A stretch of DNA of 21,527 bases from Chitinophagales bacterium (GTDB lineage Bacteria > Bacteroidota > Bacteroidia > Chitinophagales > JADIYW01), in NCBI GenBank assembly GCA_020848315.1, contig JADLAH010000010.1, positions 1 through 21,527 on the forward strand, given 5' to 3'. Numbering within the stretch: position 1 is the first letter of the stretch; the number at the start of each line of letters is the position of its first letter. Below the pieces are notes generated by a model. The model had not been told where the DNA came from. It worked only from the letters and a program-made list of their open reading frames with translations, and did no database searches. Position numbers and translations under genes: made by a program. This document shows, in pieces, positions 8,262 through 14,796 of this stretch.

Positions 8262-8995
8262 GATTTCTTTTTAAAATCTCCGCGCGCGAATTGTTTTTCT
8301 ATCCAGCAATACATGAGAATAAAAAAGTAACGGCTGCCCATTTCCTTGATTTTCAGTTTGGATTCTCCGTATTTCCGGTTAGTCCAGGAATTGGGCACAA
8401 TAGCGTACGAATAACCCCGCACGATGGCTTTCAGAGGAAGCTCGAGCGTCAGATTGAAATGTGGCGACAAAAAAGGTTTCAATCCTTCCATCGTTTCACG
8501 CTTGTACAACTTAAACGCATTGGTGCAGTCATTGTATTTCAGACGGAAAACTACTTTCACAATAAAATTAGCCAACCTGTTAATTCTTCTTTTCAGCGCC
8601 GGATAGTCTATCACTTTTCCGCCATCGCTCCAGCGCGTACCGAATACACAATCGTAATCACCTTCGAGTGCTTTTCGATAAAATTTCACCAGGTCTTCCG
8701 GATCATCAGAAAGATCGGCCATCATCACCGCCACATAATCTCCGGAGAAACGCTCCAGTCCGTATCGCACGGCATATCCGAATCCGTTGGGGCCTTGGTT
8801 GGTCTCGAACACCAATGTGGGAATTTGTTGTTGTAAAACCTGCAGCACCTGCAACGTATTATCTTTGGAATTGTCGTTGGTGACAAATATTTCATGGTCA
8901 ATTTTTTCTCTTGACAGGGTTGCATACAAAGTTGTCAGGGTCTCGGGAAGGCTCTCTTCTTCGTTATATGCAGGAATTACGACGCTAAGTTTCAT
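8258..8995 (-). CDS. DPM1-like polyprenyl-phosphate glycosyltransferase (GT2)
   Basis: A 245-residue family-2 enzyme of the dolichyl-phosphate mannose/glucose synthase type. Signatures: LSVVIPAYNEEESLPETL at 3-20, a variant of VDDxSxDxT reading TNDNSKDNT at 39-47, ETNQGPNGFGYAVRYGL at 64-80, MADLSDDPEDL at 92-102 and the late RKYGESKLKIKEMG block at 207-220, which is characteristic of this group. The metal-site triplet is M-A-D instead of D-A-D, and Ser-Asp-Asp follows, a pattern I recall from bacterial members. It lacks the two C-terminal membrane spans of GtrB, so it should be peripheral. The known role of the family is to make polyprenyl-phosphate sugars that membrane transferases use on the outer face. 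Both ends overlap neighbours by 4 bp (GT61 gene upstream, polytopic protein downstream). Confidence 0.9.
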   Translation of the reverse strand: MKLSVVIPAYNEEESLPETLTTLYATLSREKIDHEIFVTNDNSKDNTLQVLQVLQQQIPTLVFETNQGPNGFGYAVRYGLERFSGDYVAVMMADLSDDPEDLVKFYRKALEGDYDCVFGTRWSDGGKVIDYPALKRRINRLANFIVKVVFRLKYNDCTNAFKLYKRETMEGLKPFLSPHFNLTLELPLKAIVRGYSYAIVPNSWTNRKYGESKLKIKEMGSRYFFILMYCWIEKQFARGDFKKKS

Positions 8996-10008
8996 CTGGA
9001 GAAAATATGCTGGTTACAAGTTTGTTCAAATTTAACAAAATCAACGGTAATATCATCATTGTTGAGATTGGGGTCTGTTCCTGTCCCTTCACATTGAAAA
9101 TAGTAATAATCTGCCCCTATTACATTAGCCAGATTATAAAAACAATCCTGTCCGTGTTCCCGATGGATAATATCCAATACTAGTTTGCAATTATTACTGT
9201 ACACCATATTGGTGAATCCGGCTCCGTGCGAGCCAACAATATATTTTGCATCTTTAAAAAAGTCGGCCTGTTCCTGTATCGACGGTTGCTGCAGGTCATA
9301 TTTCACAAATCCTCTTTCTTTCAGGAAATCATACAACACATCTTCCTGCAGGGTCTTGCGGAATACGGCATTCTTTCTGCTGATAAATATTTTTTCTCCG
9401 GCCGAAGGCCGGTCGCTCCGCAGCATTTTTGACTGGAGCCAGTCGCGCATCTCCAGTGTCACTGCCGGATTGAAAGCCAGTCCACGGCTGAAGTGCGTAG
9501 CAAAATGCAGACGTTCCGCTTTGGCGAGTTCGTCTTCTTTTAAATACACAACATCCTTAAATCCGAATATCTGTATAAATTCCTGTGCAAAATGCGGCAG
9601 TTTAAAATCCGTAATTATTAAGGTGAGATCCTTCGCCTGCTCGCGAAAAACATACAACCTCGGCATGATTTCGAGCAGCCAGTGGAAATAGTTTTCATAG
9701 TACGCATTGTGTGCCACCAGACAATCGCCGGAAATGTATTTTACTTTATTGCGGAGTACTTTTTTATAAAAAGACAAAACCTGTTTGCTGGGTTCAAACA
9801 TAGAATATACTGACTCTTTCACCACCCAGCCATTTTTGTAGACGATGCCGAACGGAGACACATACGCCTGACTGATTTCGATGCGGTAACTCGCATCTAT
9901 CTGCTCTTCCGGATGAATGAAGCCGGTTTTTCCGGGAGCCATTTCGTCATAGTTTACAGGCAGTTTCCTGTGTACAATTTGCGCGGGATATAACAGTGTT
10001 TTCTTCAT
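8992..10008 (-). CDS. GT61-family (DUF563) glycosyltransferase
   Basis: A 338-residue protein with the three landmarks of glycosyltransferase family 61: NYFHWLLEIMPR at 106-117, FISRKNAVFR at 208-217 and GSHGAGFTN at 259-267. Family members include plant xylosyltransferases and many bacterial proteins in capsule and LPS loci; the bacterial sugar specificities are mostly unassigned. No signal peptide or membrane span is evident, so it should act in the cytoplasm on a lipid-linked acceptor. The ATG lies 15 bp after the epimerase stop, and its own stop overlaps the DPM1-like gene (ATGA). I am confident of the family and not of the reaction. Confidence 0.88.
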   Translation of the reverse strand: MKKTLLYPAQIVHRKLPVNYDEMAPGKTGFIHPEEQIDASYRIEISQAYVSPFGIVYKNGWVVKESVYSMFEPSKQVLSFYKKVLRNKVKYISGDCLVAHNAYYENYFHWLLEIMPRLYVFREQAKDLTLIITDFKLPHFAQEFIQIFGFKDVVYLKEDELAKAERLHFATHFSRGLAFNPAVTLEMRDWLQSKMLRSDRPSAGEKIFISRKNAVFRKTLQEDVLYDFLKERGFVKYDLQQPSIQEQADFFKDAKYIVGSHGAGFTNMVYSNNCKLVLDIIHREHGQDCFYNLANVIGADYYYFQCEGTGTDPNLNNDDITVDFVKFEQTCNQHIFSR

Positions 10009-10023
10009 TCCGGATTATATCCC

Positions 10024-11088
10024 TTATTTCAAGATGGAAGCCAGCTGCGCTTCATTTTCCTTCATCCATTCGTAAATTTCCTGAATAATCTGGCGCGGAC
10101 CGATTTCCGGTTTCCATCCTGTTTTTTCGGTCACCTTTGTGTTGTCTGTAATATAAATGCGGATATCGGCAGTCCGGTTTTCCGGCACTTCATGAATAGG
10201 AATAGTATGGCCGGTCACTTCCCGACTCAACATGGTCAGTTCCTGCAACGACACGCTGATTTCGCGGCCACCACCGACATTGAAGATTTCGCCGTTGATC
10301 TCTTCGAGATGGTGCATCTGCCAGTCGATCAGGCGGAATAAATCGGCGGTATGCAGCATATCGCGTACCTGTTTTCCTTTGCCACCATAGCCGATATAAC
10401 TCAATTGCTGATTCCAGAAATGTTTGGCGAGCCACAGCACTACGACGCCCTGGTCAATTTTTCCCATTTGCCACGGACCGGTGAGCACACCGCAGCGGTT
10501 GATGACTGTGCGCAATCCGAAGAATTGTTTGTATTCCTGGATAAAAAGTTCGGATGCCAGCTTGGTCGTGCCATATAAGGAACGGTATTTATCCAGCGGA
10601 AATTCTTCGCTGATACCTTTTGCAGAAAACCCTTTGATGGTCTGCTCTTCCGCAATTTCAAAACGGGTATCTGCTTCGGTATAATGGATACTTTCTATGG
10701 TTTCTATCGGGTAGATACGGGAAGTGGACAGAAAGATAAAGTCGGATTTGTTTTTTGTCGCAAAATTGAGGCAATTGATGGTGCCGTTTAAATTGGTATT
10801 CACCAGATAATCCGGTGTGCTGTCGATGCCAGCGAGCACGGATGGTTCCGCACTGGCTTCGAGGATGCAGTCTATTTTCGGCAATCCGTCGAAGTCTTCC
10901 TTATTGCGGATATCGCCATGCACAAAATGAATACCGGCACTTTTGAGTCGAGGTAAATTCAGTTCTGAACCTCTTCTTTTGAGATTATCCATCACAAAAA
11001 TCTCGTATTCCGGATATTTTGCTTTGAAAGACAATGCCATCTGAGAGCCCACGAATCCGGCGCCGCCGGTAATTAATATTGTTTTCAT
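10024..11088 (-). CDS. NAD-dependent sugar-nucleotide epimerase/dehydratase, RfbE-like
   Basis: A 354-residue extended short-chain dehydrogenase. The Rossmann motif is GGAGFVG at 8-14, FVHGDIRN spans 55-62, the catalytic serine region is FLSTSRIY at 119-126 and the YxxxK pair is Y172/K176 in LYGTTKLAS. Several stretches recall CDP-paratose 2-epimerase (RfbE/TyvB): the DNLKRRG segment after strand 2 (34-40), the HGDIRN strand, EADTRFE at 138-144, the IDQGVV stretch at 211-216, GGKGKQVRDMLH at 235-246 and the FNVGGG at 269-274. A C2 epimerase or a related 4,6-dehydratase/4-epimerase acting on a nucleotide sugar is therefore likely. No other CDP-sugar pathway gene is seen in the window, so the exact substrate stays open. 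It lies 13 bp after the low-G+C cassette and 15 bp before the GT61 gene. Confidence 0.88.
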   Translation of the reverse strand: MKTILITGGAGFVGSQMALSFKAKYPEYEIFVMDNLKRRGSELNLPRLKSAGIHFVHGDIRNKEDFDGLPKIDCILEASAEPSVLAGIDSTPDYLVNTNLNGTINCLNFATKNKSDFIFLSTSRIYPIETIESIHYTEADTRFEIAEEQTIKGFSAKGISEEFPLDKYRSLYGTTKLASELFIQEYKQFFGLRTVINRCGVLTGPWQMGKIDQGVVVLWLAKHFWNQQLSYIGYGGKGKQVRDMLHTADLFRLIDWQMHHLEEINGEIFNVGGGREISVSLQELTMLSREVTGHTIPIHEVPENRTADIRIYITDNTKVTEKTGWKPEIGPRQIIQEIYEWMKENEAQLASILK

Positions 11089-11101
11089 GCGATATTTTGT
11101 G

Positions 11102-12316
11102 TTACACTAAATTAAGTAATTCTTCAAATTTTTCTTTCAGGCGGTTGGTGCTGTGTTTTTCCGAATAGATTTTCCATTGGTCGTATGGAAAATCTTTAGT
11201 TATTATTTTGTTTCGAAGTAATTCTAGTTTTTGTATTTGTTCTTCTATATTAATGGCATCTGCAACTTCTCCTAATTGATAATCATTTACATTTTTTCCT
11301 ATGCATCCTAAATTGGTTGATAGAACAAGCTTATTAAAGAATGAAGATTTAACTAATCGGTTACTAGAGTTATAAAAATTTTTATAAAGTAAATATACTA
11401 TATCAAAACTACAAAAGAGAGAGTTGTATTCAATGCCTTCATCAACATGTCCAAAAGAAGTGAAACAGTTTTCAGGTAGATTCGAAAAGAAGTCATCAAA
11501 TTCGTCTAATTGTTGTTGGTTATAATACTTTCTCACATTTTCATGAAAAATACCTGTAAAGACAAAGAAATATTTTGAAGAATCGGCCTTTTTTGCTAAT
11601 TGCAAAAATTCATACCCACATTTATGGGGTTCTAAGCCAATAGTACCAACCACAATTCGATTACCAGCTTTCTCTTTAATTGTTTTATAAAGTTTATTAG
11701 CAATATCAGGTAAAGTACAATCTGCAATATCAGGAAACAGTAAAGTCTTTTTATCTAATCTTTTTTGAACTTCTTCCAGAATTCCTTCATCAAGTATGAC
11801 TAATGCTTTAAATTTCGGAGAAGTAAAAACAAAATCTTGATTAACTAGCATTGGTTTAGAATATAATAAATATTTTTCTACATAATAGATTCCTGATGAA
11901 ATCAAAAGTGCTGCCCATTGAAAAGGGAAAATAAAATTATAAATAAAAAGTGGAATTCTTCCTATAAGAAAGAAATCTATATAATTTATAAAAACGAAAT
12001 CTGTTTTTATTTTAAATTGTTTTTCTGCTGTACGAATTGTTTTTGTTACATTTCGCCAGTTAAACAAAATCCTAATCCGCTCTGCAATTGCAAATGGTAT
12101 ATTCATCCTTTCCCATGAATATTGAAATGAGATATAATATACATGATGTTTCTTGTCTGGGTAATGAATTTCTACCCAATCTTCAATAGGTTTATAATCG
12201 GGTATTAAACAAAGTACTTTATAGTTTAATTGCAATAAGGCTGCAATAAATTCACGCATGTAAGCCGTTCTGTGTCCATCATTACCTATTTCTACTAATG
12301 TAATAAGTCCTTTCAT
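11102..12316 (-). CDS. GT-B-like glycosyltransferase, paralogue in AT-rich cassette
   Basis: A 404-residue probable glycosyltransferase, homologous along its length to the protein encoded at 13519-14742. Shared blocks include the GxxGHR loop near the N-terminus (11-16), (I/V)FPF-x-W at 129-134, GLEPHK at 227-232, SSNRLVK at 317-323 and DYQLGE at 345-350. Overall similarity is moderate, but the last 25 codons are almost identical at the DNA level to those of the paralogue. It lacks the usual GT4 E-x7-E, with SSNRLxK in the same region, so I would not call it a standard GT4. Coding DNA is strongly AT-rich (one sampled line is 33% G+C, against 45-52% outside) except in the final 78 bp, which points to foreign origin and later recombination. 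It starts 12 bp after the cassette membrane protein. Specific function unknown. Confidence 0.82.
   Translation of the reverse strand: MKGLITLVEIGNDGHRTAYMREFIAALLQLNYKVLCLIPDYKPIEDWVEIHYPDKKHHVYYISFQYSWERMNIPFAIAERIRILFNWRNVTKTIRTAEKQFKIKTDFVFINYIDFFLIGRIPLFIYNFIFPFQWAALLISSGIYYVEKYLLYSKPMLVNQDFVFTSPKFKALVILDEGILEEVQKRLDKKTLLFPDIADCTLPDIANKLYKTIKEKAGNRIVVGTIGLEPHKCGYEFLQLAKKADSSKYFFVFTGIFHENVRKYYNQQQLDEFDDFFSNLPENCFTSFGHVDEGIEYNSLFCSFDIVYLLYKNFYNSSNRLVKSSFFNKLVLSTNLGCIGKNVNDYQLGEVADAINIEEQIQKLELLRNKIITKDFPYDQWKIYSEKHSTNRLKEKFEELLNLV
11106..11183. repeat. 78-bp direct repeat, left copy
   Basis: This segment matches 13535-13612 in direct orientation at 77 of 78 positions; the only difference (11138 c versus 13567 a) is a synonymous leucine change. 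It encodes the last 25 codons and part of the final valine codon of the cassette transferase. Identity stops abruptly on both sides: on its right the DNA becomes AT-rich at 11184, on its left lies the epimerase spacer of normal composition. Confidence 0.95.
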
Positions 12317-13534
12317 TTTTATGAATATTTAATTATATCTAGATATTAAATACAAAGTAAGTTCATGTATGTTTGATTTTGTATAGTACATACCATTAAA
12401 TGTTCCTATCGATGTAAAAACAAACAATACAAACAAAATAAGTTGTTTCGATAAAGTAGAAAAATCTACCATATTATTTTTCTTTAGATAAGCAAAAACA
12501 ACCAATATACTGATTGTGCTAATTGAAAACCATCTTGTTATATCATATGCGATAAAACACATAATCAACGGCAAAAGCAAAGGCATGGTATATAAAACAA
12601 CAGAATATTTACATTCTGTTGTTTTATTTAATGTACTTTTTACCAAAAAGGATAATGAAGAAAAACAGATTACACATAAAACAAGTGTAATTATGCCATT
12701 TAATGAACTCATTTTTGAAAATGTAATTAATAAATTCAATTTTATATCGCTCTCAAATAATAATTTAAAATGAAAAAACAATCCCTCTGATGTAAATATT
12801 TCGTACTCTCCCGTTTGCATGGTTCGATTACAGAAATTGGCAATAATGTCAGAAACAGAGGAATTAGATGTTTTTATATATATAAGCAAAATAGTTAGTA
12901 AAATATACTGTATAACAATACCGGCAATGCTTAATTTATCTTTGATTTTCACATAATCAATTAACATTATTATATATATAACTGGCAGGGTTAAAAAATA
13001 ACTTATATCATGTGTTAAAACAGAAATAATTGACAAAATGAAAACAACAACTCGATAATGTTTTACAGAACTAAATAAATAAACATAACCAATAGTTAAA
13101 AACAGTATAATTACAATCGGGTCTAAATAGAATAGCATTTGTGATGACAAATAATGATTAATCCCTAATGGAGCTAATAGTATCGTTAGACACAATAAGA
13201 AAGAAGAAGAAAATGGAGCTTCGCTTGAAATAATTCTGACTACAAACAAATACGCAATAACATATAAACAAATAAGTATTAATATATATACTGCATACAC
13301 AGTAATAGTATTATAATTGTCAATAATTAATTCGAAAAGTGTGCCAAATAAAGCCCTGTTTTTAACGCCATCAGAAACTGAATTGAGAAATTGAAATTTT
13401 ATAAATAATAAATAGCCTGAAGGGGACGGAATATTAGTTAAAAATGAAACCAATAAAACTACAAATAATATATTATTGTTTTTTGATATTATTTTATTAA
13501 ATAAACCATGTATTCTATTCATACCTCAATATTT
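11184..13534. other. Low-G+C inserted cassette between direct repeats
   Basis: About 2.35 kb of DNA with much lower G+C than its surroundings (hand-counted lines give 15%, 23% and 33%, against 45-52% in flanking genes). It contains most of one transferase gene, a polytopic membrane-protein gene and the last four codons and stop of the next transferase. The composition switches exactly at the inner edges of the 78-bp direct repeats. The repeat offset is 2429 bp. I see no transposase, integrase or terminal inverted repeats, so homologous recombination with a related cluster is more likely than transposition. Confidence 0.8.
12329..13522 (-). CDS. Polytopic membrane protein in cassette, possible polymerase or GT-C
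   Basis: A 397-residue, extremely hydrophobic protein with roughly ten membrane segments (for example 18-30, 73-98, 105-120, 132-150, 157-170, 175-188, 198-216, 276-294, 308-325, 331-345, and one near the C-terminus). Residues that may matter sit at Y132-L-D134-P, H171-D172 and D327-I-T-R330. No family is recognised with certainty; candidates are a Wzy-like polymerase or a membrane transferase. It lies fully inside the AT-rich segment and is likely a recent import together with the transferase after it. The ATG at 13522 overlaps the preceding transferase stop by 4 bp (ATGA) and it ends 12 bp before the next start. In an ABC-exporter locus a polymerase would be unexpected, which favours chain modification or a leftover from a donor Wzy-dependent cluster (inference). 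Confidence 0.85.
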   Translation of the reverse strand: MNRIHGLFNKIISKNNNILFVVLLVSFLTNIPSPSGYLLFIKFQFLNSVSDGVKNRALFGTLFELIIDNYNTITVYAVYILILICLYVIAYLFVVRIISSEAPFSSSFLLCLTILLAPLGINHYLSSQMLFYLDPIVIILFLTIGYVYLFSSVKHYRVVVFILSIISVLTHDISYFLTLPVIYIIMLIDYVKIKDKLSIAGIVIQYILLTILLIYIKTSNSSVSDIIANFCNRTMQTGEYEIFTSEGLFFHFKLLFESDIKLNLLITFSKMSSLNGIITLVLCVICFSSLSFLVKSTLNKTTECKYSVVLYTMPLLLPLIMCFIAYDITRWFSISTISILVVFAYLKKNNMVDFSTLSKQLILFVLFVFTSIGTFNGMYYTKSNIHELTLYLISRYN

Positions 13535-14742
13535 ACTAAATTAAGTAATTCTTCAAATTTTTCTTTAAGGCGGTTGGTGCTGTGTTTTTCCGAATAGATT
13601 TTCCATTGGTCGATAGGCAAATTGCCGGATTGGATTTTGTTGCGCAGTATTTCCAGTTTCTGGTACTGCTCTTCTATATTCATTTCATCGGCGGTTTCGC
13701 CCAATTGATAGCGGGGAATATCGTCTCCCACGCATCCGTAATTATTGCCCAACACCAGACGATGAAAAATAGCGGCTTTGGTCAGGCGATTACTGGAGCT
13801 GTAAAAATTGCGGTACATAATATAAATGATATCAAAACTGCAGAAAACGGAATTATATTCCATGCCTTCCTGCAGAGCGCCGGTCTGCCATAAACAGTTT
13901 TCGGGCAGATGGTTCATAAAGTGTGTGAATTCCTGCCGTTCCTGTGCCGAAAGATATTGCAGGTGTTCCTCATCATAGACACCGGTAAAAGCAAAAAAGT
14001 ACTTTTGTGGATCTGCCTGTTTCACCAGCCGTATCAGTGATATCGGGCCTTTATGCGGTTCTAATCCGATAATGCCTACCACCGTTCTGCCCTTTGCAGC
14101 AGATTTTATTTTATATGCCAATAGTTGCTGTGGATTTGGCGGTGTATCATCCGCTATCTCCGGGAACAACAACACTTTTTTGCCGATTCTGCCTGCGTAT
14201 CCTTGCAAAATACCTTCGTCATGTATCGTAACCGCCACACATTTTTTTGCCTTAAAAATGGAATCGAGGTCTCTGAAATTCACTTTCTTGTTCAGAAATT
14301 CAGGTTCCATACGGAATAATCTCGGATGAAAATACAATCCGGACCATTTAAAAGGAAACACCAGATCAACCAAAAAGCCGGGAAGCAGGGCCGTCATATA
14401 GGAATCTATCCAGTTAAAAAACACCAAATCTATATTTAACTTTAAATCTCGCTCCGTATTTTTCATCAGTGTGCCTAATGATTTCCAGATGGATAGTGTA
14501 TCCCGGAAAGACTGCCATCTTCCAATATGAACATGATGGTAATCATTTGTATCAATCCGGACAAAATGCACCCTATTTTGGTGTTCTTTACAATGTTCAT
14601 GCACCCAAGTTGCCAATGGCTCTGTTTTTGGGTAAAAGCAAACCACACGGACATTATTTTCCAGACATGCTTTAATAAACAACTGCATGAAAGCATCCCG
14701 GTGGCCACCTATAGAATCATCAAAGAGTGCTATTGTTTTCAA
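13519..14742 (-). CDS. GT-B-like glycosyltransferase, resident paralogue
   Basis: A 407-residue probable glycosyltransferase of normal local G+C, homologous to the protein encoded at 11102-12316. Landmarks: IGGHRDAF at 11-18 (N-terminal nucleotide-fold loop), FPFKW at 129-133, IIGLEPHKG at 224-232, FCSFDIIY at 300-307, SSNRLTK at 316-322 and YQLGE at 345-349. Two Rossmann-like halves split near 215, as in GT-B enzymes, but no E-x7-E is seen. The start appears to be TTG at 14742: an in-frame TAA lies four codons upstream, and the next ATG falls inside the first fold element. Its 3' end carries the right copy of the 78-bp repeat, after which four extra residues (NIEV) come from AT-rich DNA. It follows wzt after a 54-bp gap and couples to the membrane protein by ATGA. 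Confidence 0.85.
   Translation of the reverse strand: MKTIALFDDSIGGHRDAFMQLFIKACLENNVRVVCFYPKTEPLATWVHEHCKEHQNRVHFVRIDTNDYHHVHIGRWQSFRDTLSIWKSLGTLMKNTERDLKLNIDLVFFNWIDSYMTALLPGFLVDLVFPFKWSGLYFHPRLFRMEPEFLNKKVNFRDLDSIFKAKKCVAVTIHDEGILQGYAGRIGKKVLLFPEIADDTPPNPQQLLAYKIKSAAKGRTVVGIIGLEPHKGPISLIRLVKQADPQKYFFAFTGVYDEEHLQYLSAQERQEFTHFMNHLPENCLWQTGALQEGMEYNSVFCSFDIIYIMYRNFYSSSNRLTKAAIFHRLVLGNNYGCVGDDIPRYQLGETADEMNIEEQYQKLEILRNKIQSGNLPIDQWKIYSEKHSTNRLKEKFEELLNLVNIEV
13535..13612. repeat. 78-bp direct repeat, right copy
   Basis: Direct repeat partner of 11106-11183, 77 of 78 bases identical. It covers the 3' end of the resident transferase gene. Left of it begins AT-rich cassette DNA; right of it the two paralogues fall quickly to ordinary diverged similarity. 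Recombination between the copies would remove 2429 bp and leave an intact resident transferase gene ending at the 11102 stop, 13 bp before the epimerase. Confidence 0.95.
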
Positions 14743-14769
14743 AATTGCGCGTTATTTTTTCTTACTGGA

Positions 14770-14795
14770 GACAACAAATAGGAGCACTTGTTGCC
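14770..14795 (-). other. Possible mRNA hairpin in wzt-transferase gap
   Basis: On the minus strand, two bases after the wzt stop, the sequence can form an 8-bp stem (GGCAACAA with TTGTTGTC, one G-U pair) around a 10-nt loop. No U-tract follows directly, so it is not a standard intrinsic terminator. It could mark a processing or stability site in the 54-bp gap. Low confidence because stems of this size can arise by chance. Confidence 0.3.
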
Positions 14796-14796
14796 A

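Noticed and set aside
12329..13522. Calling the cassette membrane protein Wzy or Wzx outright
   Set aside because: Hydrophobicity alone does not separate polymerase, flippase and GT-C enzymes, and the locus already has an ABC exporter, so a named assignment would be a guess.
11184..13534. Cassette as an insertion sequence or transposon
   Set aside because: No transposase or integrase frame, no terminal inverted repeats; the boundaries are long coding direct repeats, which fits homologous recombination better.
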